NCBI GenBank assembly: GCA_023229505.1
Contig: JALNZD010000033.1
Coordinates: 1-44,311 of the forward strand
Source: Bacteroidales bacterium
GTDB taxonomy: Bacteria; Bacteroidota; Bacteroidia; Bacteroidales; JAGOPY01
DNA length: 44,311 nt
Direction: 5' to 3'
Below, piece after piece: positions 16,726-24,412 of this stretch (the first letter of the stretch is position 1; the number at the start of each line of letters is the position of its first letter). A model generated the notes under the pieces. The model did no database searches and was not told the origin of the DNA. It saw only the letters and a program-made list of their open reading frames with translations. The translations under genes were made by a program, and so were the position numbers.

Positions 16726-18264
16726 ATGAAAAAATTTGAACACAAATGGATTATGTATCACGAGTTACACCATCAGCGCCGAAACGGAATGACCCCGCCC
16801 CAGATTGCTTCATACCTGGTTATGGACACCCGAACGGTTAAAAAATTTTTAGCAATGAGCGAACAACAGTATTTGGATTTTCAACAGCAATTGTCGACCA
16901 GGACCAAGAAACTTGCACCCTATGAGGGCTATGTCAAGAGCCGGCTGGAACTTTGCCTGGAGGCTTCTTCTGCGCAGGTGCACGACTGGTTGAAAGAATA
17001 CTACCCGGCCTTTCCCCGTGTGAGCATCAAGTCCGTTTATAACTTCGTATTGTATGTTCGCAACAAGCATCAGTTGCTGAAAACATTTGACACCAGAGCG
17101 TATAGCCAGGTTGAACAGTTGCCTTACGGCAAGCAGGCCCAGGTTGACTTTGGCGAATATAATATGACTGACGTGGATGGCCGGCGCAAAAAGGTTTATT
17201 TCTTTGCCATGGTCCTGTCGCGTTCACGCTTCAAGTTTGTATGCTTCAATGAACATCCATTTACCACCCAAACAGCGATTGCGGCGCATGAAGCTGCTTT
17301 TGCATTCATTGGCGGCTATCCTGGTGAGCTTGTTTATGATCAGGACAAATTGCTGCTGGTGGATGAAAACAAGGGCGACCTGATCTTCACAGAGGCTTTC
17401 CGGGCTTACCTGCAAAGTCGTCCGTTTAAAGTGCGTTTCTGTCGCAAGAGTGACCCTCAAAGCAAAGGAAAAATAGAAAACGTCATAAAATACATCAAGT
17501 ATAACTTCCTGAGGGGTCGGGTTTATTATGGTATTCCGGTACTGAACGACCAGGCGATCGATTGGCTGGGTCGCACTGCAAATGCCAAGGAGCATTCTAC
17601 TACGTTGAGCATACCAGCGCTGGAATGGGAACTGGAGAGCGTGCATCTGATCCCTTTAAAACAACCCTTTGCCATTGCCCGGGATAATCCGGCATACAAC
17701 GTGACAAAAGATAATGTCATCCATTTTAAGGGCTGTTCTTACTCGGTTCCCGATGATACGTTCCAAAAGCCAGGAACAGAAGTACTTGTCCGGCAGCAAG
17801 ATGATTGCCTGATCATTTGCAATACTGGCGGAGAGGAAATTGTCCGGCATCAGATATCACTGTTGAAGGGCCAGCAAGTCCGAAATAACAACCATAAACG
17901 CGATCATAACAAAAAGGTAAAGGAACTTATTGCTCAGGCGATGAGGTTGTTCACCGATCAGGAAAAGGCCATAGGTTACCTCGAAAATATACATAAGCAA
18001 ATGCCCCGCTATGCGCGGGACCAGATTAACATGGTTGCATCAGCAGGGAAAAAATACACAAAAGAAGAGATGGACCAGACCCTGGCTTACTGTCTTGAAA
18101 ATAACCTGCCCAGGGCCGTTGATTTTGAACCGGTGTTGCTTTCTATCAGACAGCAAGTTGTAACTCCCCAGACATTGAATAAAGGGGTAGACCGCCTTCA
18201 AAACAGCAAGTATAGGATCCAGCCACAAACCAGTAGTATATCAGATTATAAACAAATTCTTTGA
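16726..18264 (+). CDS. istA: IS21 transposase IstA
   Basis: 512 residues from the ATG at 16726 (MKKFEHKWIMY...); the longer frame starts at a TTG at 16699 and is less likely. An N-terminal helix-turn-helix (GMTPPQIASYLVMDTRTVKK) is followed by a DDE integrase core: Asp in QVDFGEY, Asp in LVYDQDKL and Glu in QSKGKIENV. A C-terminal SH3-like region contains CSYSVPDDTF. It cuts and joins the IS ends as an oligomer with IstB. The istB ATG follows the stop by two bases, so translation is coupled. Confidence 0.95.
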   Translation: MKKFEHKWIMYHELHHQRRNGMTPPQIASYLVMDTRTVKKFLAMSEQQYLDFQQQLSTRTKKLAPYEGYVKSRLELCLEASSAQVHDWLKEYYPAFPRVSIKSVYNFVLYVRNKHQLLKTFDTRAYSQVEQLPYGKQAQVDFGEYNMTDVDGRRKKVYFFAMVLSRSRFKFVCFNEHPFTTQTAIAAHEAAFAFIGGYPGELVYDQDKLLLVDENKGDLIFTEAFRAYLQSRPFKVRFCRKSDPQSKGKIENVIKYIKYNFLRGRVYYGIPVLNDQAIDWLGRTANAKEHSTTLSIPALEWELESVHLIPLKQPFAIARDNPAYNVTKDNVIHFKGCSYSVPDDTFQKPGTEVLVRQQDDCLIICNTGGEEIVRHQISLLKGQQVRNNNHKRDHNKKVKELIAQAMRLFTDQEKAIGYLENIHKQMPRYARDQINMVASAGKKYTKEEMDQTLAYCLENNLPRAVDFEPVLLSIRQQVVTPQTLNKGVDRLQNSKYRIQPQTSSISDYKQIL

Positions 18265-18266
18265 CC

Positions 18267-19028
18267 ATGGAAACAAAAACGGAAAGCCTGTGTAACCTTG
18301 CACGGCAACTCAAACTCGCCGGAGCGGGTGGGGCCATGAATGATCTGCTCATCAGCGCCCAGCAACAGCAGATCAGTTATCTTGACTTTGCCTTTGGGTT
18401 ACTTAATGCTGAGATCGATCATCGTAACCGGCAGAACCTTGCCCGAAGGCTTCGAAACGCAAAGTTGCCTGCCAATCATGACCTGGAACTGTGGCAAGAA
18501 AACCATCTCAGTGGAATATCCCCAAAACAATTAACTCAACTGCGTGAATGTATCTGGCTCGAACAAAACTTTAACATTATCCTGATGGGACCCAGCGGAA
18601 CAGGAAAAACCTTCATCGCTGCCGGGCTTTGTTACGAAGCCTTGCTCAAGGGTTATAAAGCCTGCTTCAGGACAATGGAACAGCTTGACCATCTGCTGAA
18701 AATGAAAGATATTACCAAATCAGCTGCCCGTGAATATACCGTACTGCTCAATGCAGATCTGTTAGTGATCGATGATATTATGATGTTCCCCATCGAACGC
18801 AAACAATCAGTAACCTTGTTTAATCTCATTGATCATCTTCACCAGAATGCCTCTATTGTCGTCACAACCAACAAGAGCCCGGATGAATGGGTTAAAGTAC
18901 TCGATGATGAAGTGCTGGCCGCAGCAATCCTGGACCGGTTGCTTTTCAAGTGCGAAGTGGTCAAATTATCCGGTAAATCCTACCGGCTGGAAAACAGAAA
19001 AACAATCTTTGAAAATAACGTTCTTTAA
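18267..19028 (+). CDS. istB: IS21 transposition helper ATPase IstB
   Basis: 253 residues from the ATG at 18267; a TTG two codons upstream, overlapping istA, is not needed. The AAA+ Walker A GPSGTGKT lies at residues 108-115 and Walker B is LLVIDDIM. IstB proteins form ATP-dependent DNA-bound assemblies that choose the target and stimulate IstA. The protein is full length for the family and no damage is seen. Confidence 0.95.
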   Translation: METKTESLCNLARQLKLAGAGGAMNDLLISAQQQQISYLDFAFGLLNAEIDHRNRQNLARRLRNAKLPANHDLELWQENHLSGISPKQLTQLRECIWLEQNFNIILMGPSGTGKTFIAAGLCYEALLKGYKACFRTMEQLDHLLKMKDITKSAAREYTVLLNADLLVIDDIMMFPIERKQSVTLFNLIDHLHQNASIVVTTNKSPDEWVKVLDDEVLAAAILDRLLFKCEVVKLSGKSYRLENRKTIFENNVL

Positions 19029-19136
19029 TATTTTGTTCCTTTGCAAATCGGAAATTAACGATGCAGAAATACTTGCATTCTTATTTACCGAAAATCTGCA
19101 TTTGTAATTACCGCTTACAGCTATTTCCCAGCTATT

Positions 19137-19682
19137 TTAATTTAGATACTTTTTCTGAAATTTTTCCAATAATACATGAAGTTCTTCATGCTTACCTTCT
19201 CCGATTACTGCTTTTTCATGGTTTTCAAAATCATTTAATAACCTATTTTGATCTGATTCTGACAACCTGGCGTCACCCATTGGAAATAATATGTTGTTTT
19301 CTTTTGCGATATGATTTCTAAGAAGATTAACATAGGATATTGCTGCATCTACAAATGCATTTTTATTGATTGTATGATTAACAATACTTTCTTGCATCTG
19401 TTTGATGAAATTACGCCCTTGTTGGTGTTCTGATAGCATAACACCTATCGGTCCACGTTCGTTAGGTATTCCAACTTTTTCAAGGGCAGGAAAGAAATAA
19501 CCCTCTTCTTTCCCATGATGGCATTTGTCGGCAAATACTTTTAGAAAATCTATCATATCCTCAATATCCTTAGTATCTACCTCTTCATTTTTACGGATAT
19601 TCTCAACAATTCTTTCTATCACGTTAAGAACAATCAAAATTGCCTCATGTTCGTGCATTAAATCTTCACTTGCTTTATTCAT
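19137..19682 (-). CDS. Hemerythrin (HHE) domain protein
   Basis: 181 residues from the ATG at 19682, chosen because AGGAAAT lies just upstream; an earlier ATG at 19751 would overlap the stop of the upstream gene. The helical bundle carries the expected iron ligands: HEHEAI near the start, KCHHGKEEGYFFP in the middle, LSEHQQGR, and NHIAKENNILFP. Such proteins bind a di-iron centre and act in oxygen, NO or iron-sulphur repair responses. It follows the DUF6448 gene by 65 bases on the same strand and is likely co-transcribed under the CRP/FNR-like site at 20421. Confidence 0.9.
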   Translation of the reverse strand: MNKASEDLMHEHEAILIVLNVIERIVENIRKNEEVDTKDIEDMIDFLKVFADKCHHGKEEGYFFPALEKVGIPNERGPIGVMLSEHQQGRNFIKQMQESIVNHTINKNAFVDAAISYVNLLRNHIAKENNILFPMGDARLSESDQNRLLNDFENHEKAVIGEGKHEELHVLLEKFQKKYLN

Positions 19683-19747
19683 AGTTTTATTTCCTATTCT
19701 TATATGATTATAAAAAGGCTTGTCTGCAATCGCCCAACGTAAGGATT

Positions 19748-20362
19748 TCAATGAGCATCACCTTGAGCTGGTGCTATGGAGTGCCCATCGCATCCATGAC
19801 CTTCGGCAGCATGGCCTTCTACCTCTCCTTCGGCGAACTTGAAGAACTGGACATATGCTTCAATATATTCTCTTCCGGCTTCGACATTATTGACATCAAA
19901 TTTCTTCAATGACATCACTTTATCAAACCGTTTTGTTAATTCCGGCATGTCGTCTTTTGATACCATTCCTTCCAGTGGTGATAAGTTCCCTACTTCAATT
20001 GATTTATCAGCAGCCAGTACTTTTTCATCAATGGGAATTCCTGATGGTTTCACTCCGGTAAAAGGCACTCCTTCTCCGGCTCTGTGAATTCTGACCAGCG
20101 TTTCAAAAAAATATGTTTCTGCCAGTACTTTAGCATCAGTACTGAACCCTCTGACTTTCATCATAAGGTCAAATGCATCCTTGATTTCTTTTTCATGTGC
20201 GGCTGGAACCCATTTGAGGGTATAGTTCACATTGTTTTGCTCGATTGCTTGCTTTGCATCTGCAATTAATGGGCCATCCATTGTATCGCAATGGGCATAA
20301 AGGGCTTCGTTTATTCCTAATAACAAACCCAATATCAGGATTCCAATAATCTTGATTTTCAT
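19748..20362 (-). CDS. DUF6448-like exported protein
   Basis: 204 residues from the ATG at 20362, which begins a signal peptide (MKIKIIGILILGLLLG...) cut near ALYA-HCDT. The mature start HCDTMDGPLI and the following ENNVNYTLKWVPAAHEKEIK match small periplasmic proteins I know as DUF6448. The C-terminus is His-rich (EGHAAEGHGCDGHS), which suggests metal binding. Later starts keep a better distance to the promoter than the frame opening at 20428. It is the first gene of a two-gene unit with a hemerythrin, so it may take part in the same nitrosative or oxygen stress response; that is inference. Confidence 0.7.
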   Translation of the reverse strand: MKIKIIGILILGLLLGINEALYAHCDTMDGPLIADAKQAIEQNNVNYTLKWVPAAHEKEIKDAFDLMMKVRGFSTDAKVLAETYFFETLVRIHRAGEGVPFTGVKPSGIPIDEKVLAADKSIEVGNLSPLEGMVSKDDMPELTKRFDKVMSLKKFDVNNVEAGREYIEAYVQFFKFAEGEVEGHAAEGHGCDGHSIAPAQGDAH

Positions 20363-20391
20363 AATAATCGTTTTTAAATCCATTTTCGACT

Positions 20392-20399
20392 CAAAAGTA
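20392..20399 (-). promoter_or_regulatory. -7 box of the DUF6448-hemerythrin operon
   Basis: On the minus strand the sequence reads TACTTTTG, a full match to TAnnTTTG, 30 bases before the ATG at 20362. Transcription would begin near 20387. Confidence 0.6.
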
Positions 20400-20420
20400 T
20401 ATCGCCTTGAAAATAAATAC

Positions 20421-20436
20421 TGTAACACATGTTACA
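20421..20436. promoter_or_regulatory. CRP/FNR-type operator (TGTAAC-N4-GTTACA)
   Basis: A perfect 6-bp dyad with a 4-base spacer. Its centre (20428.5) is about 41 bases before the start inferred from the -7 box, the usual place for an activator of the CRP/FNR family. The hemerythrin downstream fits an NO- or redox-sensing regulator. Confidence 0.6.
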
Positions 20437-20469
20437 AACTTTAACATTTTTCCCGGGACATTGATAATT

Positions 20470-20493
20470 CAGATAATAGCCAACTTCGGGGAG
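20470..20493 (+). repeat. Repeat A fragment
   Basis: CAGATAATAGCCAACTTCGG and GGAG, then abrupt transition into the second half of a repeat B unit. The terminator hairpin seen in other copies is missing. Confidence 0.6.
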
Positions 20494-20504
20494 TCGGGGT
20501 AGAA

Positions 20505-20590
20505 AAATTTGATGATTTTTCATTGAACTGGTTGATGGAAAGCTATTTGTATGTAGTTGGAGTCAAGGCCGGGGTTAGATTTAGATACTT
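20505..20590 (+). repeat. Repeat B unit, 5'-truncated
   Basis: It matches the last three quarters of the 114-115-bp unit seen at 23742-23856, including GTAGTTGGAGTCAAGGCCGG and the closing TTTAGATACTT. The DUF559 cassette starts four Ts later. Confidence 0.75.
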
Positions 20591-20594
20591 TTTT

Positions 20595-21141
20595 CAGCCC
20601 CCATTCCTGGCTCTTCCCCCACCCGGGGGAAGGGAGTATTTTCTTTGCAATTTGAAGTAACAACGATTCTCAGTAACTTCGCTCATTAATGGATTATCTT
20701 GGCCAAGCTTGGAGGACAGGAAGATTATCCGATTTATTTCGGGGCTGGGCCGGAAATACTGCGGATTGCCGGAGATTTGAGAAAATCGATGACACCGGCA
20801 GAAAGGTTGTTATGGAAAGAGATCAGGAATCGAAAGATCAATGGGTTCAGTTTTCGAAGGCAGCACCCTGTCAAGGATTTTGTTGTGGATTTCTTCTGTT
20901 ATCATGCCATGCTTATCATCGAAATTGACGGAGACGTACACGACGATGCTTATCAGAAAGAAAGGGATGATGAAAGGATGAAAATCATAAAAAAATTAGG
21001 TATAAATGAAATTCGGTTTAAAAATGAAGAGGTAATAAACAACCTTGAACAAGTCATTAAAAGAATTGCAATAGAACTTAATCAGAAATAGCAAGAACTT
21101 CCCCTTCCCCCGGGTGGGGGAAGGGTTAGGAATGGGGGCTG
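20595..21141 (+). mobile_element. DUF559 cassette, copy 1, bracketed by REP-like inverted repeats
   Basis: The left end (20595-20636) begins CAGCCCCCATTCCT. The right end (about 21098-21141) is its reverse complement with a few changes. Each end contains a hairpin CTTCCCCC-ACCC-GGGGGAAG. The only gene inside is the DUF559 ORF. No target duplication is obvious; the flanks are TTTAGATACTT on the left and GGTTTTTGG on the right, the same as for copy 2. Confidence 0.6.
20699..21091 (+). CDS. DUF559 endonuclease-like protein, copy 1 (TTG start)
   Basis: 130 residues of the DUF559 family, whose fold is the PD-(D/E)XK type shared with Vsr and Holliday-junction nucleases. The RFRRQHP-like segment reads SFRRQHPVKDFVVDFFC, with the core Asp, followed by LIIEIDGDVH, which supplies the other acidic residues. 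Compared with copy 2 at 23965 only four of 130 residues differ, and the start codon is TTG where copy 2 has ATG. One change replaces the first Arg of RFRRQH by Ser. These suggest copy 1 is the more decayed. Natural substrates of stand-alone DUF559 proteins are not established. Confidence 0.8.
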   Translation: MAKLGGQEDYPIYFGAGPEILRIAGDLRKSMTPAERLLWKEIRNRKINGFSFRRQHPVKDFVVDFFCYHAMLIIEIDGDVHDDAYQKERDDERMKIIKKLGINEIRFKNEEVINNLEQVIKRIAIELNQK

Positions 21142-21146
21142 AATGG

Positions 21147-21260
21147 GGTTTTTGGAAAAATGAAAATATCCAAATTTTTCTATGGTTTTTCACTTAATCC
21201 GTTGATGAAAAGTGTTTTGTGTGTAGTTGGAGTCAATGCCGGGGTCGGATTTAGATACTT
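21147..21260 (+). repeat. Repeat B unit (114 bp)
   Basis: It starts GGTTTTTGGAAAAATGAAAA directly after the cassette and ends GGTCGGATTTAGATACTT. It matches the units at 23742 and 24413. Confidence 0.8.
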
Positions 21261-21404
21261 TTGATTCTGGTAAGGGGATTTGATCACTTTCTTATTCCGG
21301 TGGATTTTCAAGCTGGAAGCAAGCCGGTAAGGCATTCATTGGTTAAATCATATGAAGATACCAGGTTGGGGGAGATCGTTTCTTAGCAGGTTGCTTTCCC
21401 TTAT
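21261..21404 (+). repeat. Repeat C unit
   Basis: It follows unit B directly: TTGATTCTGG, later GGAAGCAAGCCGGTAAGGCA, then GATACCAGGTTGGGGGAGAT and a CTTAGCAGGTTGC tail. Related copies follow at 22590, 24527 and about 25735. No gene lies between 21092 and 21436. Confidence 0.7.
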
Positions 21405-21436
21405 TAAATTGGAAATTAAGATGACAAAACTTTAAA

Positions 21437-22405
21437 TTATAGTTTCATTAGTAATGGAATCACGTCATTTACGAATCCTTGAAATTTATCATTATCTAAA
21501 TCATTTGCTGTATGAATATAGATAATTTTCGAATCAATCTTTATTAACCAAGATAGGTTTGCTCCAGAATTACCTGGATACTTAATTGTATTTTCCTCGC
21601 CAAATATACCTAAACCATATTTATATCCTTTTACGTCTCTAACCCAATCTGTCATTATGTTAAATTCGGGTTGTTTACTTATAAAGGCCATCATTCTTAA
21701 ATAATCTTCAATTGTCCCAATCATACCACCAGAATATGCTGATAAGCTATAATGATATGGCCAAGGATTCATATATCCTTTTGGATAATTACCATTACCA
21801 TCATCCATTCTTATTGAAGGTGCTATTCCTTTAAAACGTTCTAACAATAATTCATTGACCGTTTTCTTGGTTTCTTTTTCCAAAATAATTCCAGCTATAT
21901 TAAATCCTGTGTTTGAATACAATACAGAATCCCCCGGATTAAATGCTAATTCTTTATTTTTATAAGCTGTATCAATAGTTAATTGAGCATTACCTGCTTG
22001 TTTACAATTAAATAATAATCCAACATAATCCTTTATTCCACTGGTATTTGACAACAACATTTTTATTGTGATTTTGTCAGACTTTTGATAACCTTGATTT
22101 AATGGAAACCATTTATCAATCGTAGATTGAATATTTAACCCATTTTTTAGAATTAAATAGCTAATTGCAGGTTTTGAACCTGGACACACTAGACGTAAAT
22201 CGTTTCCCTTGTCAATTGCTCCATTTGAAAATGTTTTTACAATATCAGTATTACAATCAATAACACCTACAAGTATTCCAGCATCCTTATTTGTCGATGA
22301 TAAAACATACTGATTTAATAAACTATCTATTACAGAATCAGTTTGAGCCTTTGCGCTAAAGAAAATAGAAATTAGCAATGTTGTCAGAATAATTTGTCGT
22401 TTCAT
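21437..22405 (-). CDS. Beta-lactamase-like (serine hydrolase) protein with altered active site
   Basis: 322 residues with a signal peptide (MKRQIILTTLLISIFFSAKA-QTD). The fold is that of class C beta-lactamase/D-Ala-D-Ala peptidase relatives: a motif LVCPGSKPAISYLIL near residue 72-86, the YSN motif in LYSNTGFNIAG, and an end motif YPGNSGANLS. In active members the first motif is S-x-x-K; aligning on Lys-Pro puts Pro where the nucleophilic Ser should be, and the third motif has Tyr in place of His. It may be inactive or use another residue. It is flanked by repeat C units and reads against the neighbouring genes. Confidence 0.8.
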   Translation of the reverse strand: MKRQIILTTLLISIFFSAKAQTDSVIDSLLNQYVLSSTNKDAGILVGVIDCNTDIVKTFSNGAIDKGNDLRLVCPGSKPAISYLILKNGLNIQSTIDKWFPLNQGYQKSDKITIKMLLSNTSGIKDYVGLLFNCKQAGNAQLTIDTAYKNKELAFNPGDSVLYSNTGFNIAGIILEKETKKTVNELLLERFKGIAPSIRMDDGNGNYPKGYMNPWPYHYSLSAYSGGMIGTIEDYLRMMAFISKQPEFNIMTDWVRDVKGYKYGLGIFGEENTIKYPGNSGANLSWLIKIDSKIIYIHTANDLDNDKFQGFVNDVIPLLMKL

Positions 22406-22915
22406 TTCTATTATGTTTAATTGATGAGTCTTTTTGCATTTTGCCTAACAACTTATGGCTAAATGTATTGCGTTTATTTTCAATTTAGCGTTTACCAGTA
22501 AAGGTAACATTTAATGTATGGTTAAAAAAAAATTACAGCTTAAAACCTCACAAAAATGGAAGAAAAACCAGGGTCGGATTTAGATACTTTTAATTCTGGT
22601 TAATGGTTTTGATCACTTTTTATTTCAGTGGGTTTTGGAGCCGGAGGCAAGCTGCTGAGGCATTCATAGCTCAAACTATATTGAAGATACCAGGTTGGGG
22701 GAGATAATGGCTTAGCGGGTTTTTCTCATAATTGATTCATAATATTTAATGTATGTTAATATCTGATTTTATATACTCAATCAATCTTCTCTAAAAATGA
22801 CTCTAACTTACAATATCAATTCTGATTTTCAACTATCTGCACAGGCCGATTACCTTGACCAATCAAGGCCGTTCATTTCCTGACAAGTTATAAGATACAT
22901 TCTCAGATATATAAG
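22406..22915. other. Repeat-filled intergenic region
   Basis: No convincing gene. A word like TACCAGTAAAGGTAACATTT followed by AATG...GGTT (about 22493-22530) recurs at 25645 and 26187. The end of a repeat B unit with TTTAGATACTT lies at 22579-22589, and a repeat C unit at 22590-22720. A 28-codon frame at 22797-22883 could be a gene fragment. Confidence 0.5.
22590..22720 (+). repeat. Repeat C unit
   Basis: It starts TTAATTCTGGTTAATGG and ends near GATACCAGGTTGGGGGAGAT; it differs from the 21261 copy at scattered sites. Confidence 0.65.
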
Positions 22916-22971
22916 GTGGTCAATTTAAATTGGCGCAGACTGGTCAACTTGGTCGGCGTATGCACCTATCC

Positions 22972-23011
22972 TTCTGTGAATTTATTATTTGCTACTTTTA
23001 AGTATCTTTGT
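22972..23011 (+). promoter_or_regulatory. Promoter-bearing repeat upstream of the VapBC-like pair
   Basis: The sequence CTTCTGTGAATTTATTAT... ends in TATCTTTG (23003-23010), a full -7 box. Almost the same 40 bases stand at 36521-36560 upstream of the aldo/keto reductase gene, where the box reads TATCTTTC. Confidence 0.55.
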
Positions 23012-23026
23012 AAAAATTATATGATA

Positions 23027-23200
23027 ATGGTCACGGTCCTTAAATACGGCGCTGATAAGAATAAGATCAGGTCACTGCTGGAACGATTGAAAAATCAAAA
23101 AAGCAAAAGTGGCATTGATGCTTATAAATACTGCGGAGTCATTTCACTTGCAGAAGAACCTCTTTTAATTCAAAAAGAGATGAGAAATGAATGGAAATAA
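23027..23200 (+). CDS. Putative antitoxin of a PIN toxin (VapB-like)
   Basis: 57 residues from the ATG at 23027 (or 59 from 23021), only about 17 bases after the -7 box; upstream codons in the same frame run through the promoter repeat and are not coding. The product MVTVLKYGADKNKIRSLLER... is basic and short, with a predicted helix pair and no obvious AbrB or ribbon-helix-helix signature. The last codons overlap the PIN gene by 14 bases, as is usual for antitoxin-toxin pairs. Assignment rests mostly on context. Confidence 0.65.
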   Translation: MVTVLKYGADKNKIRSLLERLKNQKSKSGIDAYKYCGVISLAEEPLLIQKEMRNEWK

Positions 23201-23558
23201 GATCTTTGTTGACACAAACATCATTTTATACCTGCTAAATGGCGATGAAACCCTTGCAGAACTGCTTAATGGCAAACAGCTTTATATTTCATTCATTACC
23301 CAACTTGAATTATTAAGTTATCCGAAAAATTCCAGGAAAGATATTAAGATCATTCAGGAATTTATCGAACAATGTATTATCATTGATATTAACGAAGAAA
23401 TAAAGGACATTGTGATTGACTTGAAAAAGAAACAGCAATTCAAACTTCCTGATGGTATCATCATTGCAACTGCCCTTTATCTTGATCTACCATTAATCAC
23501 TGCTGATCAAGATTTTAAAAAACTGGATAAGCTGAATCTTATCTTTTATGAGCGATAA
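23187..23558 (+). CDS. PIN-domain toxin (VapC-like)
   Basis: 123 residues, a typical VapC length. Acidic metal ligands are visible: Asp in FVDTNIILYL near residue 8, Glu in ITQLELLSY near 41, Asp in FKLPDGIIIATA near 91, and Asp in LITADQDFKKL near 110. PIN toxins cleave RNA and are held by the upstream antitoxin. It is followed 43 bases on by repeat A with a terminator hairpin. Confidence 0.87.
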   Translation: MNGNKIFVDTNIILYLLNGDETLAELLNGKQLYISFITQLELLSYPKNSRKDIKIIQEFIEQCIIIDINEEIKDIVIDLKKKQQFKLPDGIIIATALYLDLPLITADQDFKKLDKLNLIFYER

Positions 23559-23600
23559 TTAGTTTTATCCATAAAGTGGTTTCTTTATTTAATTTTAAAA

Positions 23601-23664
23601 TTTAGATAATAGCCAACTTAGGGGAGCCGGGGTGGAAAAACCGGTCAAAAAGGCCGGATTTTTC
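23601..23664 (+). repeat. Repeat A with terminator hairpin
   Basis: TTTAGATAATAGCCAACTTA leads into GGGGAGCC, then arms around CCGG (about 23640-23643) and CCGG (23653-23656) with A and T runs outside, probably the terminator of the VapBC-like operon. Module D (CCTTGATATTCCCGACTTAG...) follows to 23730. Confidence 0.7.
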
Positions 23665-23741
23665 ATTTTCATATCTTTTATAAGCCTTGATATTCCCGAC
23701 TTAGCTTAATTCATCTTCCATTAAAAAAAATTTAGATACTT

Positions 23742-23856
23742 GGTTTTTTGGAAAAATGAAATTATCCAATTTTTTTGATGGTTTTTCATTGAACTGGTTG
23801 ATGGAAAGCTATTTGTATGTAGTTGGAGTCAAGGCCGGGGTTGGATTTAGATACTT
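23742..23856 (+). repeat. Repeat B unit (115 bp) next to an empty junction
   Basis: It is preceded directly by TTTAGATACTT (23731-23741), with no cassette between, and ends with the same word at 23846-23856, where the DUF559 cassette begins. It therefore shows both an empty and a filled junction. Confidence 0.8.
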
Positions 23857-23860
23857 TTTT

Positions 23861-24407
23861 CAGCCCCTATTCCTGGCCCTTCCCCCACCCGGGGGAAGGG
23901 AGTATTTTCTTTGCAATTTGAAGTAACAACGATTCTCAGTAACTTCGCTCATTAATGGATTATCATGGCCAAGCTTGGAGGAAAGGAAGATTATCCGATT
24001 TATTTCGGGGCTGGGCCGGAAATGCTGCGGATTGCCGGAGATTTGAGAAAATCGATGACACCGGCAGAAAGGTTGTTATGGAAAGAGATCAGGAATCGAA
24101 AGATCAATGGGTTCAGGTTTCGAAGGCAGCACCCTGTCAAGGATCTTGTTGTGGATTTCTTCTGTTATCATGCCATGCTTATCATCGAAATTGACGGAGA
24201 CGTACACGACGATGCTTATCAGAAAGAAAGGGATGATGAAAGGATGAAAATCATAAAAAAATTAGGTATAAATGAAATTCGGTTTAAAAATGAAGAGGTA
24301 ATAAACAACCTTGAACAAGTCATTAAAAGAATTGCAATAGAACTTAATCAGAAATAGCAAGAACTTCCCCTTCCCCCGGGTGGGGGAAGGGTTAGGAATG
24401 GGGGCTG
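23861..24407 (+). mobile_element. DUF559 cassette, copy 2, bracketed by REP-like inverted repeats
   Basis: It has the same ends as copy 1: left CAGCCCCTATTCCTGG, right ...AGGAATGGGGGCTG. The hairpins CTTCCCCC-ACCC-GGGGGAAG are intact at both ends. Length is 547 bp, equal to copy 1. It is flanked by repeat B units on both sides. Confidence 0.6.
23965..24357 (+). CDS. DUF559 endonuclease-like protein, copy 2
   Basis: 130 residues with an ATG start. The features are those of copy 1, but the canonical GFRFRRQHPVKD is kept. The PD-(D/E)XK-type acidic residues are in VVDFFC and LIIEIDGDVH; a C-terminal helix INEIRFKNEEVINNLEQV follows. The gene fills the cassette almost completely: the left hairpin ends about 60 bases before the start and the right one begins about 10 bases after the stop. 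That tight packing between matching inverted repeats suggests that gene and repeats move together. Confidence 0.85.
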   Translation: MAKLGGKEDYPIYFGAGPEMLRIAGDLRKSMTPAERLLWKEIRNRKINGFRFRRQHPVKDLVVDFFCYHAMLIIEIDGDVHDDAYQKERDDERMKIIKKLGINEIRFKNEEVINNLEQVIKRIAIELNQK

Positions 24408-24412
24408 AATGG

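Larger units (their letters stand above)
16501..19119 (+). mobile_element. Complete IS21-family insertion sequence
   Basis: The left end reads TGTAAACGGTAAATAACAAT and the right end, on the other strand, TGTAAGCGGTAATTACAAAT. Further inside both ends carry repeated words like AATGCAAG...TCGGTAAATAAG, the multiple terminal repeats usual for IS21. GCTAT occurs directly outside both ends (16496-16500 and 19120-19124) and is a 5-bp target duplication. The element carries istA and istB and looks intact. It lies 12 bp beyond the stop of the hemerythrin gene, so it landed without breaking that gene. Confidence 0.93.

Noticed and set aside
16849..18352. Several leftward frames of 60-140 codons inside istA/istB
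   Set aside because: They lie antisense to well-supported transposase genes and show no family features.
20689..20928. Alternative 79-aa frame over the DUF559 gene (also at 23955-24194)
   Set aside because: It overlaps the DUF559 frame, has no recognisable features and is conserved only because the nucleotides are duplicated.
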